From contig NZ_JACSCX010000005.1 of assembly GCF_014333525.1 (NCBI RefSeq), positions 306,056 through 370,055 on the forward strand: 64,000 nucleotides of DNA. Direction: 5' to 3'. Shown one piece after another: positions 32,703 through 40,317 of this stretch. The notes below the pieces were generated by a model. It searched no databases. It was not told where the DNA came from and worked only from the letters and a program-made list of their open reading frames with translations. Position 1 is the stretch's first letter. Every line of letters starts with the position of its first letter. Position numbers and translations under genes: made by a program. Source of the stretch: Hymenobacter puniceus (GTDB lineage: Bacteria > Bacteroidota > Bacteroidia > Cytophagales > Hymenobacteraceae).

Positions 32703-32710
32703 CAAATATA
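32703..32710 (-). promoter_or_regulatory. -7 element (TATATTTG) for greA
   Basis: This is a perfect TAnnTTTG match on the minus strand, 75 nt upstream of the greA start, just after the preceding terminator. No clear -33 box is seen. Confidence 0.5.
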
Positions 32711-32814
32711 CGAATCTGCGGGGAATGATGCCAGCCCCCAACTCCAGGGCTGCGCAGCTTGAGCAGCACCTGTAAGGCGTCAGCAGTTGGGTTTGAGCGC
32801 GCTAGCCAACCTAC

Positions 32815-33756
32815 TCAACGTCCCAGAAACGCTCGAATTTTGCGCGCCAGCACCTCATTTATCCGTTCGTAGCTCTGGTAGCTCCAGCCGCCCACGTGCG
32901 GCGACAGCACCACATTGGGAGCCGCCGCCAGATACGCAAACCGCGCCTGCTGCTCCAAGGTCAGGGCCGCCAGCTTTTCATTTTCCAGCACGTCGAGAGC
33001 CGCGCCGCGCACCTGGCCGGTTTGCAGGCGCTGCACCAGCGCCGCGTGGTCGAGCACCTCGCCACGGGCGGTATTGAGCAGCCAGATTGGGTTGCGGAAA
33101 CCCGCCAGCAGTTCCTCATTCACGAAGTGGTGGTTGGCCGCTGAGTATGGAATGTGCAGACTCAGTACCTCGGCCCGGCCCTGCAGCTCGGCCAGGCTCA
33201 CCAGCGTGGCGTTTTCGTCAGCAGCTACCTTCACGTCCAAGTCATAGGCCAGCACAGTGCAGCCGAACGCCTGCAGCCGCCGTGCAAAAGCCCGCCCCAT
33301 ATGGCCGTACCCGAGCAGGCCGATGGTCTTGCCCCCGATTTCCTCACCCCGGTTGGCTTCGCGGCGCCACTGCCCGGCCCGCACCTCATGGTCGGCGCGG
33401 GCAATGTTACGGAACAAGGCCAGCAGTAGCCCCACGGCGTATTCGCCCACCGCGTCGCGGTTGCCCTCGGGGGCGTTGAGCAGCGTGACGCCCGCCGCTG
33501 CCATTGCCTGTTCGTCAATGTTATCGACGCCAGCGCCGGCGCGGGCCACGTAGCGCAACTGCGGACCGTGGTGCAGCAGCTCGGCTGTTACACGCAGCTT
33601 CGAGCGCACCATCAGGCCCTCGTAAGGGTGCGCAGCCAAAGCAGCGGGCACCTCGGCCACTGTTAGGTCGGGCCGGTAATGCAGCGTCACCCCGGCTTCC
33701 TGCAGCAGGACGGGCAGGCTGGGGTGCATTTCGTCGATGACGAGGCAGAGGGACAT
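32815..33756 (-). CDS. D-2-hydroxyacid dehydrogenase (phosphoglycerate dehydrogenase-like)
   Basis: This 313-residue NAD-dependent enzyme of the D-isomer 2-hydroxyacid dehydrogenase family has the Rossmann motif GLLGYGHMGRAFA, catalytic Arg in LLNTARGEVLDH, Glu in ALDVLENE and His in VVLSPHVGGWSYQS. It lacks the C-terminal ACT domain of long SerA proteins. It could be the phosphoglycerate dehydrogenase of serine synthesis or act on another 2-hydroxyacid. No serC or serB is nearby to settle this. A hypothetical gene ends 13 nt upstream on the same strand. Confidence 0.88.
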   Translation of the reverse strand: MSLCLVIDEMHPSLPVLLQEAGVTLHYRPDLTVAEVPAALAAHPYEGLMVRSKLRVTAELLHHGPQLRYVARAGAGVDNIDEQAMAAAGVTLLNAPEGNRDAVGEYAVGLLLALFRNIARADHEVRAGQWRREANRGEEIGGKTIGLLGYGHMGRAFARRLQAFGCTVLAYDLDVKVAADENATLVSLAELQGRAEVLSLHIPYSAANHHFVNEELLAGFRNPIWLLNTARGEVLDHAALVQRLQTGQVRGAALDVLENEKLAALTLEQQARFAYLAAAPNVVLSPHVGGWSYQSYERINEVLARKIRAFLGR

Positions 33757-33769
33757 GTGGCTTGAACGG

Positions 33770-34177
33770 TTAGAAAGGGCCTACTTCATATATAATAGTG
33801 TCGCCGGATAGCTGCTTCAGCATCTGGTATAACTCCTGCCTGGAATAAGGCCCACGTCGCTGGGCAGTTGCTTCCGACAATGAGCGGGCCCGCAACGGAT
33901 ATAGGAAGTACACATCGGTTCCGGCACGAGCTACCAGCAGCTTCGCATTGATTTGCGTTTCATAAACCTGTTCCAAAAGTGGCTCACTGACAGGAACGAA
34001 GCCGTTTTCATACAGATGCAGGGCCGTACCATTGTTGAGACTAGAGGTGTAGTAGTATCCGGCGAGATGAGTAACATTGTCCTCGTCGTAGATGTAACTA
34101 TAAAACAGCCAGCAGATTCCAAACAGCAATACAACCGAAAAGAGCATCCGAACTGGAAGGAGAATACGATGCAGCAT
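33770..34177 (-). CDS. Membrane-anchored hypothetical protein
   Basis: This 135-residue protein has one N-terminal membrane helix (about 11-29), followed by a tyrosine-rich extracytoplasmic part (THLAGYYYTSSLNNGTALHL) and a C-terminal RGPYSRQELYQMLKQL. I recognise no family. GC content is lower than in flanking housekeeping genes, as in the two small frames upstream (34232-34549), which suggests a patch of lineage-specific genes. It ends 13 nt before the dehydrogenase start, so it may be co-transcribed with it. Confidence 0.6.
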   Translation of the reverse strand: MLHRILLPVRMLFSVVLLFGICWLFYSYIYDEDNVTHLAGYYYTSSLNNGTALHLYENGFVPVSEPLLEQVYETQINAKLLVARAGTDVYFLYPLRARSLSEATAQRRGPYSRQELYQMLKQLSGDTIIYEVGPF

Positions 34178-34231
34178 TAAAAGTGCTTACAGGATAGCAG
34201 GGCTAGAAATTCATTTGAAATCAATAATGAA

Positions 34232-34342
34232 TTAGTGGCTTTCATCGGCAGGATATTTTCTACGGAAGTACCGAATTGCAGCTACGCATACAGCTGATAG
34301 AATTGACGTTACCAGCCACGATTCCTTGATTTCTGCTTTCAA
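34232..34342 (-). CDS. Possible 36-residue membrane peptide
   Basis: A TTG codon lies three bases after the stop of the 67-residue membrane protein (34346). From it runs a 36-residue frame with one hydrophobic stretch (WLVTSILSAVCVAAIRYF) and a basic/acidic tail (RRKYPADESH). Tight spacing suggests translational coupling, but a TTG start and the absence of homology evidence make this tentative. It could be random sequence. Confidence 0.3.
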   Translation of the reverse strand: MKAEIKESWLVTSILSAVCVAAIRYFRRKYPADESH

Positions 34343-34345
34343 TGT

Positions 34346-34549
34346 TCAACCGCTCCACTGACCGGAAGTCAACGTAAGCCCACCCATCAGCGCTAGAAAG
34401 ACAGTCACAAAATCATACAGCACCATTTGAACCTTGGTTGCGGTTCGCTTGGCGTTATCTGATAGGTGTTGGCTTACCTTTTCGCTGGTTATTGGCCCGA
34501 AAAAAGCGGAAACGAGCATAAACAGCCACATCCAGTAACTGGCTTTCAT
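34346..34549 (-). CDS. Small two-helix membrane protein
   Basis: This 67-residue protein has two hydrophobic segments (YWMWLFMLVSAFFGPI and VLYDFVTVFLALMGGLTL) separated by a basic, polar loop (KVSQHLSDNAKRTATK). ATG start, no family recognised. The hairpin-like topology fits a small inner-membrane protein. It sits in an AT-richer patch between rsmA and the dehydrogenase. Confidence 0.5.
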   Translation of the reverse strand: MKASYWMWLFMLVSAFFGPITSEKVSQHLSDNAKRTATKVQMVLYDFVTVFLALMGGLTLTSGQWSG

Positions 34550-34673
34550 AGCGAGTCAGGATAACAGGTAGCAACCGGGCCGCAGTAGCATAGCATCATA
34601 TAGCATCATTACGTCAGAGGTGAAACGCCCAACGGCATTAACCGGCGGTGCAATTCTTCGCTGCAGTTTATAT

Positions 34674-35462
34674 CTAATCGACCTTGTTTCCCGCTACATG
34701 CTGCGTCAGCCCCACGAAATCGGCCACGCTGAGTTGCTCGGCGCGCTTGTCGAAAATGGGGTCGGTAGTGGCTTCGGCAGGCATGCCGAAGGGTTTGAGG
34801 GCGTTGCGGAGCGTTTTGCGGCGCGTGGAAAATGCCTGCTTCACCACTTTAAAAAACAGCACCTCGTCGCAGTCCAGCTTCTCGGTGGCGTTGCGTGTGA
34901 GCCGGATAACGGCCGACTGCACCTTGGGCGGCGGGTTGAACACGTGCGGCGGCACCGTGAACAGGTAGTCAATCGTGTAGAAGGCCTGTAGCAGCACGCT
35001 CAGGATGCCGTACGTTTTTGAACCCGGCCCTTCGGCCAGGCGGTCGGCCACCTCCTTCTGAATCATGCCCACACTCTCGCGCACCTGCTGGCGGTGGGCC
35101 AGAATCTGGAAGTAGATCTGGCTGCTGATGTTGTAGGGGAAGTTGCCGATGATGCTGATGGGCTGATTAGGATACAGCGTGGCAAGGTTCATCTTCAGGA
35201 AATCCTGGCTGTGAATGCGGCCTTCCAGCGCCGGAAAGTGCTTGCCTAAGTATTCCACTGACTCCCGGTCAATTTCCACCACCGACGTGCGGTACTCCGC
35301 ATGCTGCAGCAGCGTGCCGGTCAGCACGCCCATTCCCGGCCCGATTTCCAGCACTTCCTGCACGCCGTCGGGCAGGCGCAGCGCCTCCACAATCTTGCGG
35401 GCAATGTTGGCATCGGCCAGAAAATGCTGGCCCAGGTGTTTTTTGGCTTTAACGGAATCCAT
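34674..35462 (-). CDS. rsmA: 16S rRNA dimethyladenosine transferase RsmA (KsgA)
   Basis: This 262-residue SAM-dependent enzyme dimethylates two adjacent adenines in helix 45 of 16S rRNA during late 30S assembly. The N-terminal KKHLGQHFLADANIARKIV is characteristic. The SAM site VLEIGPGMGVLT and the catalytic motif GNFPYNISSQI are intact, and the C-terminal part carries FNPPPKVQSAVIRL and FSTRRKTLRNAL. Length is normal. The 5' flank holds a GAATGAGGTGACAGGTGATAG word tract, and the gene is divergent from pepA. Confidence 0.96.
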   Translation of the reverse strand: MDSVKAKKHLGQHFLADANIARKIVEALRLPDGVQEVLEIGPGMGVLTGTLLQHAEYRTSVVEIDRESVEYLGKHFPALEGRIHSQDFLKMNLATLYPNQPISIIGNFPYNISSQIYFQILAHRQQVRESVGMIQKEVADRLAEGPGSKTYGILSVLLQAFYTIDYLFTVPPHVFNPPPKVQSAVIRLTRNATEKLDCDEVLFFKVVKQAFSTRRKTLRNALKPFGMPAEATTDPIFDKRAEQLSVADFVGLTQHVAGNKVD

Positions 35463-35626
35463 GCAGTCGGAAGGAATGAGGTGACAGGTGATAGAGGCAA
35501 TACTGCGGAGCGCACATGAAGTGGTAAATGAAACCAGGCCCTCAAGATGCCTGCGGAATAAAAACCCCGCCCGCTGCCTGTTGTCTGTCCTTATAGCACT
35601 TCATTATCTCACTTCCGCAAAAGGCC

Positions 35627-35648
35627 TACCTTCACGGCCGCAAAGGTA
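35627..35648. promoter_or_regulatory. Inverted TACCTT/AAAGGTA in the rsmA-pepA divergent region
   Basis: TACCTT (35627-35632) and AAAGGTA (35642-35648) are inverted. The minus-strand half extends to a perfect TACCTTTG -7 element (35641-35648) for rsmA; the plus-strand half (TACCTTCA) is a weaker match facing pepA. Confidence 0.45.
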
Positions 35649-35716
35649 CGGTCCCGCCTGCTGAATCCGGCGGGAGCCGGCTTTTATGGTTTCTTCCGCC
35701 TCAATTCCCTGTTTCT

Positions 35717-37165
35717 ATGTCGTTGCTCCTCCACTACGCTGCCGATTTTCCCGCTTCGGCTGACACCGTGTTCATTCTGCCCGCTGGCACCACCGAGCTG
35801 CCCGTAGCGGCTGCCGCCGACCTGGCCGCGCCGGCCCGCCAGTACGTGGCCGATCAGCTGGCCACCGACAGCAAGCTGATCCGGATCAACCACTATGCTC
35901 ACCACCATTATTATGTGGTGGCGGCCGACAAGAAAACGCCGGCCCTCGTGGCGGAGGCGCTGCGCAAAAGCGGCCACCAGCTGCACGCTCAGCTCAAGGC
36001 CGACAACGTGCGCCACTTGTTTATTCAGGACCTGACCGAGGGCGGCGCGCTGCCGCTGGCCGAGGGCCTGGCCCTCACGGCCTATCAGTTTGAGGGCTAC
36101 AAAACCGACGAGAAATCCAAGCAGGCCCCGAAGCTGGAAACTCTGACGCTGGTGGGCCCGCACCTCAGCGCCGAGCGGGTGCAGGAGCTGCAGCACGTAC
36201 TGGAAGGCGTATTCCTGGCCCGCGACCTGGTAAACGCGCCCCTCAACAAGCTCAATGCCCAGCAGTTTGCCGAGCGCATGGCCGCGGCCGGCGAAGAGGC
36301 CGGTTTCCACACCGAAATCCTAGATCTGGTGCGGATTGAGGCCCTGCGTATGGGCGGCCTGCTGGCCGTCAACCAGGGCAGCCCCGAGCCGCCCACATTC
36401 ACCATCATGGAGTACAAGCCGGAAGGTGCCACCAACGAAAAGCCCTACGTGCTGGTCGGCAAAGGCGTGGTGTTCGATACCGGCGGCCTGAGCCTTAAGC
36501 CCACACCCGCCAGCATGGACATGATGAAGTGCGACATGGCCGGCGGCGCGGCTGTGGTGGGCACGCTCTACGCGCTGGCCAAAAACCAGGTGCCACTACA
36601 CGTTATCGGCCTAGTGCCCGCCACCGACAACCGTCCCGGCGGCCTCGCCTTCGCCCCCGGCGACGTAATTACCATGTACAGCGGCCTCACGGTGGAGGTG
36701 ATGAACACCGACGCCGAAGGCCGCCTGCTGCTCGGCGACGCGCTGGCTTTTGCTAAGAAATACAACCCCGAGCTGGTGCTCGACTTCGCCACCCTCACCG
36801 GCTCGGCGGCCCGTGCCATCGGCAAGGAAGGCATCGTGTGCATGGGCACTGCCGATGAAGATGTGCTTAGCGAGCTGAAAAAGGCCGGCCACACCACCCA
36901 CGAGCGGCTGGTGGAGTTTCCGCTCTGGGACGAGTACGCCGACCACATCAAGTCCGACATTGCCGACATCAACAACATCGGCAAGGCCGAAGCCGGCGCC
37001 ATTTCGGCCGGCAAATTCCTGCAGCGCTTCACCGACGGCTACCCTTGGGTGCATTTCGACATTGCTGCCCCCGCCTTCCTCACCGCCCCCGACTCCTACC
37101 GCGGCAAAGGCGGCACCGGCACCGCCGTGCGCCTCACGTATGAATTCTTAGTGAATAGGGCTTAG
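35717..37165 (+). CDS. pepA: Leucyl aminopeptidase (M17)
   Basis: This 482-residue cytosolic M17 aminopeptidase has an N-terminal macro-like domain (about 1-160) and a C-terminal catalytic domain. The two-metal site is visible in LVGKGVVFDTGGLSLKP (near residue 248) and the signature NTDAEGRLLLGDALAF (near 330), with the catalytic Arg in that motif. It removes N-terminal residues from peptides and usually forms a hexamer. The final codons (NRA, stop) fall inside the left arm of an inverted repeat that surrounds the next gene, so the natural C-terminus may have been altered by insertion. Confidence 0.94.
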   Translation: MSLLLHYAADFPASADTVFILPAGTTELPVAAAADLAAPARQYVADQLATDSKLIRINHYAHHHYYVVAADKKTPALVAEALRKSGHQLHAQLKADNVRHLFIQDLTEGGALPLAEGLALTAYQFEGYKTDEKSKQAPKLETLTLVGPHLSAERVQELQHVLEGVFLARDLVNAPLNKLNAQQFAERMAAAGEEAGFHTEILDLVRIEALRMGGLLAVNQGSPEPPTFTIMEYKPEGATNEKPYVLVGKGVVFDTGGLSLKPTPASMDMMKCDMAGGAAVVGTLYALAKNQVPLHVIGLVPATDNRPGGLAFAPGDVITMYSGLTVEVMNTDAEGRLLLGDALAFAKKYNPELVLDFATLTGSAARAIGKEGIVCMGTADEDVLSELKKAGHTTHERLVEFPLWDEYADHIKSDIADINNIGKAEAGAISAGKFLQRFTDGYPWVHFDIAAPAFLTAPDSYRGKGGTGTAVRLTYEFLVNRA

Positions 37166-37672
37166 GGAACAGGGCTTGGGAAATAGGCCCATCGTCTCTT
37201 CGCAGCAGTCCGCACTGGCATTCCAAACTGCCACTATGAACAATCAAAGCTTCACTGATCTGCTTGCCTGGCAAAAAGGACGATTATTGGCAAGTACTGT
37301 ATATAGCCTTACTCGTCAGTTTCCGAAGGAAGAAACATTTGGTTTGACCAGTCAGCTGCGGCGAAGTGCAGTTTCTGTGCCTTCAAATATTGCGGAAGGT
37401 TACGGCCGTCAGCACGCCAAGGACAGTTTAAATTTCTTTTACATAGCCAGAGGTTCGCTGTATGAAATGGAAACGCAGCTTTACATCAGCTACGACCAGC
37501 AACTTTTGCCACTCAACGAGCTTGAGGCAGTTTTGCTTCATCTGACAGAATGCAAGAAGCTGCTACACGGCTTCATCAACCACTACAAACAGAAGCTTGG
37601 TTAGTGCAGACAGTTTCGTACTCTGCTTGGACCGACTGCACCTAATCCCCAAGCCCTATTCCCCAAGCCCTA
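37156..37672. repeat. Inverted repeat pair enclosing the four-helix-bundle gene
   Basis: The left arm, TAGGGCTTAGGGAACAGGGC and on to 37190, and the right arm (37641-37672, inverted) match at 28 of 32 positions. Both repeat the words TAGGGCTTGGGGAA and AGGGCTTGGG. The left arm overlaps the stop of pepA, and the right arm ends 5 nt before the pdxA start. The gene at 37236-37604 fills the loop. Confidence 0.85.
37236..37604 (+). CDS. Four-helix-bundle protein (23S rRNA IVP/S23 family)
   Basis: This 122-residue protein of the four-helix-bundle family was first known from intervening sequences in 23S rRNA genes. Typical motifs are DLLAWQKGRLLASTVYSLT, FGLTSQLRRSAVSVPSNIAE with GYGR, FFYIARGSLYEMETQLYI and a final ECKKLLHGFINHYKQ. 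Related folds include the Avd proteins of diversity-generating retroelements. The biochemical role is unknown; no reverse transcriptase or rRNA gene is near. GC content is clearly lower than in pepA and pdxA. It is enclosed by 32-nt inverted arms, recalling how IVS elements place such genes inside a hairpin. Confidence 0.9.
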   Translation: MNNQSFTDLLAWQKGRLLASTVYSLTRQFPKEETFGLTSQLRRSAVSVPSNIAEGYGRQHAKDSLNFFYIARGSLYEMETQLYISYDQQLLPLNELEAVLLHLTECKKLLHGFINHYKQKLG

Positions 37673-37677
37673 ACAAC

Positions 37678-38730
37678 ATGCTTCCACGCATTGGTATTTC
37701 CGTTGGCGACCTTGCCGGTATCGGCCCGGAAATCATCTATAAAACCTTCCTCGACCAGCGTCTGCTCAAGTTCTGCACGCCGGTAGTATACGGCACGGCC
37801 ACGGTGCTTTTCGACGACTTTCCCGTGCCGGCCGACGGGGAGCAACTCACGTTCCGGCAGGTGCGCGAGGCTGCCGACATTGCGCCCGGCAAGCACAACG
37901 CCGTGACGTGCTGGGAAGACGACTTCCACCTCACGCCCGGCCAGCCCAGCGCCGCCAGCGGCACCGCGGCCCGCCAAAGTCTGCTCGCTGCCGCCCGCGA
38001 CTTGAAAGCCGGCCTGCTCGACGCCCTCGTAACAGCGCCCATCAGCAAGGAAAACACCCAGGCCGACGACTTCCGCTATCCTGGCCATACCGAGTTCCTG
38101 ACAGCCTTCTTCGACACCAAAGAGAGCCTGATGCTGCTGGCTGCCGACGGGCTGCGGGTGGCCACCGCCACCGGCCACATTCCGCTCAAAGACGTGCCCG
38201 GCCGCGTAACCAAAGAGCTGTTGAACAACAAGCTGCGCATTCTGCTCAAGTCGTTGAAGCAGGATTTCGGCATTGAAAAGCCACGCGTGGCCGTGCTGGG
38301 CCTCAACCCCCACGCCGGCGAAAACGGCCTGCTGGGCACCGAGGAGCGCGACATTGTGACGCCCGTAATCCAGCAACTGCTGCACGATGGCCACCTCGTA
38401 TATGGCCCGTACCCCGCCGACGGCTACTTCGGCACCGGCCAATACCGCCAGTTCGATGCCACACTTTCCTTGTACCACGACCAAGGCCTGATTCCGTTCA
38501 AAACGCTGGCCTTCGAGCGGGGCGTGAACTTTACGGCCGGCCTGCCCGTCATCCGCACTTCGCCCGACCACGGCACCGCCTACGGCCTGGCCGGGCAGTT
38601 CAAGGCCGATGAAACGTCGTTCCGGGAGGCGCTGTACATGGCCTGCGAGCTGGTGCGCCAGCGCCAGTTGCTGGCCGGCATCAAGCCGCTGATACCCGGC
38701 CCACCATTGCGCGGTGGCCGCCACGAATAA
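37678..38730 (+). CDS. pdxA: 4-hydroxythreonine-4-phosphate dehydrogenase PdxA
   Basis: This 350-residue NAD-dependent enzyme of pyridoxal phosphate synthesis forms 3-amino-2-oxopropyl phosphate. Family marks are RIGISVGDLAGIGPEII at the start, VTAPISKENTQ, FRYPGHTEFLTAFF with the metal-binding His, GLNPHAGENGLLG with a second metal His, and the C-terminal VIRTSPDHGTAYGLAG with the third. ATG at 37678 gives the standard N-terminus and sits 5 nt after the right arm of the inverted repeat. A terminator follows. Confidence 0.96.
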   Translation: MLPRIGISVGDLAGIGPEIIYKTFLDQRLLKFCTPVVYGTATVLFDDFPVPADGEQLTFRQVREAADIAPGKHNAVTCWEDDFHLTPGQPSAASGTAARQSLLAAARDLKAGLLDALVTAPISKENTQADDFRYPGHTEFLTAFFDTKESLMLLAADGLRVATATGHIPLKDVPGRVTKELLNNKLRILLKSLKQDFGIEKPRVAVLGLNPHAGENGLLGTEERDIVTPVIQQLLHDGHLVYGPYPADGYFGTGQYRQFDATLSLYHDQGLIPFKTLAFERGVNFTAGLPVIRTSPDHGTAYGLAGQFKADETSFREALYMACELVRQRQLLAGIKPLIPGPPLRGGRHE

Positions 38731-38758
38731 CCTTCTACTGGCTTACCTACCCGCTTGG

Positions 38759-38797
38759 AAGCTGCCTTCTACCTCTGTGGTAGGGGCAGCTTTTTTG
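38759..38797 (+). terminator. Terminator of pdxA
   Basis: AAGCTGCC and GGCAGCTT pair, with inner CTACC and GGTAG, and TTTTTT follows. It is located 28 nt past the pdxA stop. Confidence 0.93.
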
Positions 38798-38820
38798 TTT
38801 CTTAACTGAAACATTCTTTT

Positions 38821-38868
38821 CAAAATCGAAATTTTGTTTGGCCTTTCGAAACATGCACTGTAGCTTTG
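38821..38868 (+). promoter_or_regulatory. Consensus promoter with overlapping operator for the HTH gene
   Basis: TTTG (38837-38840), 20 nt, TAGCTTTG (38861-38868) is a full match to the Bacteroidota promoter, ending 42 nt before the ATG at 38911. The palindrome CAAAATCGAAATTTTG (38821-38836) abuts the -33 box, and GAAACAT occurs twice around it. These are good candidates for the operator of the encoded regulator. Confidence 0.75.
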
Positions 38869-38910
38869 CAGTCTAGTCAGCCGGCTTCCGGTTGCCGTTC
38901 TGTTTTCTGC

Positions 38911-39279
38911 ATGCTGCTTCTCACTCCGCCTGATTACCGTACTGCCCTGCGCCGACTCGACGCGCTGGTAGCCGCCGGCGTGGAAGGCAACGCGGTATTG
39001 GAAACCGAGCTGCGGGAGCTAATTGCGGCCCTCGACACCTACGAAGGCAAGCTGGGGCTGCTGCCGATTCCGAACCTGCCGACTTCATTGGCCGAGATGA
39101 TTGAGTTGAAGCGCCAGCAGATGCGGCTCAAGCAGAAGGATCTGGCGCAGCTGCTGGAAGTACCGGCCGGGCGCCTCTCTCAGATTCTGAGCGGCAAGCG
39201 GCGCGTCACCCTCGACTTGGCCAAGCGGCTCTACGAGCGGCTCGGCATCCCGCCGGATTTCATCCTGAAATACGCCTGA
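38911..39279 (+). CDS. HigA-like helix-turn-helix protein (XRE family)
   Basis: This 122-residue protein has an N-terminal helical part (about 1-60) like that of HigA antitoxins that bind HigB from inside. An XRE helix-turn-helix follows (about 65-115), with KRQQMRLKQKDLAQLLEV, then GRLSQILSGKRRVTLDL. HigA homologues repress their own promoter and neutralise a HigB ribonuclease. No toxin frame is present on either side: upstream lies a terminator and promoter, downstream DUF177. It may be an orphan antitoxin or a plain repressor. The palindrome beside its promoter fits autoregulation. Confidence 0.85.
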   Translation: MLLLTPPDYRTALRRLDALVAAGVEGNAVLETELRELIAALDTYEGKLGLLPIPNLPTSLAEMIELKRQQMRLKQKDLAQLLEVPAGRLSQILSGKRRVTLDLAKRLYERLGIPPDFILKYA

Positions 39280-39316
39280 CCGCCAGCCAAGCGCCACTAT
39301 CTGCTTTCAACCAGCT

Positions 39317-39347
39317 TTTACAAAACGGGGGAAACTTGTTACTTTTG
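39317..39347 (+). promoter_or_regulatory. Promoter of the DUF177-rpmF-plsX cluster
   Basis: TTTA (39317-39320), 19 nt, TACTTTTG (39340-39347) lies 21 nt upstream of the GTG start at 39369. The -7 box is perfect. Confidence 0.7.
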
Positions 39348-39368
39348 CCCCCTGCTACTTACTAAATC

Positions 39369-39911
39369 GTGAAGAAGGACTCGCAATACGATCTGAATAT
39401 TGCCAAGCTGGCCGACAAAACGCACCACTTTGCGTTCGAGCTGGACCGCGCCTTTTTCGAGCAGTTCGACCAGCAGCTCATTCCCGATGGCAAGCTGCAC
39501 GCCGACGTGACGCTGCACAAAACCGACCGCCTGCTGACGCTCGATTTCGACATCAAAGGCACTGTGCGCCAGATCTGCGACCGGAGCCTTGATGATTACG
39601 ATCAGGAAATCGACACGCAAGAGCAGCTTCTGGTGCGCTACGGCGACCGGGAGCTGGAACTCGACGACAACGTGCTGCAGATTACGGCCGATACGCAGGT
39701 GCTCCCGCTGGCCCAGCACCTGTTCGACTACATCGGGCTGGCCCTGCCCATGAAGAAGCTGCACCCGCGCTTCCAGAATGAGCCCGACGAAGACCCCGAC
39801 TCCGCCACCAAGCTTATCTTCACCACTCGCCAAGACGGCGACAACGACGGGGATGACGAAGGCGACGACGATATTGACCCGCGCTGGAATGCGCTGAAAA
39901 ACCTCAACTAG
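39369..39911 (+). CDS. DUF177 (YceD) family protein
   Basis: This 180-residue protein starts at GTG. YceD-family proteins are encoded next to rpmF in most bacteria and are linked to 23S rRNA or ribosome metabolism. The central segment TVRQICDRSLDDYDQE has only one cysteine where many homologues have a CxxC pair (CxRC), so metal binding by that pair is unlikely here. The C-terminus is strikingly acidic (DGDNDGDDEGDDDIDP). rpmF follows after 54 nt and plsX after that, the usual order. Confidence 0.9.
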   Translation: MKKDSQYDLNIAKLADKTHHFAFELDRAFFEQFDQQLIPDGKLHADVTLHKTDRLLTLDFDIKGTVRQICDRSLDDYDQEIDTQEQLLVRYGDRELELDDNVLQITADTQVLPLAQHLFDYIGLALPMKKLHPRFQNEPDEDPDSATKLIFTTRQDGDNDGDDEGDDDIDPRWNALKNLN

Positions 39912-39965
39912 GCTTCGGCTTAGCTCCCTTTTCCTGATTTCAACTTTTCTTTTTTTAACTGTACC

Positions 39966-40193
39966 ATGGCTCATCCTAAACGGCGGACCTCGTCCGCAAA
40001 ACGCAACAAACGTCGCTCCCACGATAAACTGACCCCGAAAGCCGTAACGCTGTGCGCTACCACCGGCGACCTGCACCTGCGCCACAAGGCCTATGTAGTG
40101 GACGGCGACCTGTACTTGCACGGCAAAGTGGCCATCAAGGATTACGCTCCGGTAACGGCTCCGGCTGCCGCCTCCGACAACGACGAAGAATAG
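39966..40193 (+). CDS. rpmF: Ribosomal protein L32
   Basis: This 75-residue L32 of the large ribosomal subunit has the basic N-terminus MAHPKRRTSSAKRNKRRSHD, and the middle KAVTLCATTGDLHLRHKAY fits the family. The four zinc-ligand cysteines of C+ paralogues are absent; only one Cys remains, so it is a C- form that needs no zinc. A short acidic/Ala tail follows. It sits between DUF177 and plsX, as expected. Confidence 0.96.
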   Translation: MAHPKRRTSSAKRNKRRSHDKLTPKAVTLCATTGDLHLRHKAYVVDGDLYLHGKVAIKDYAPVTAPAAASDNDEE

Positions 40194-40317
40194 TCGCGTC
40201 ACTGCATTTCCTGCCGACACTCCTGCCAATGGCTCCGGCTTCACCGTTTAGGTGCAGGCCGGAGCCTCGGAGTTGGCTGCAGGCTTCTCTCCCAGACTCC
40301 TCTTTGATACTCCGTAC

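Noticed and set aside
37236..37604. Diversity-generating retroelement accessory protein Avd
   Set aside because: The fold is related, but there is no reverse transcriptase, template repeat or variable repeat nearby.
38730..38910. A HigB toxin gene next to the HigA-like gene
   Set aside because: The region contains a terminator, a promoter and a palindrome, and no open frame of toxin length on either strand.
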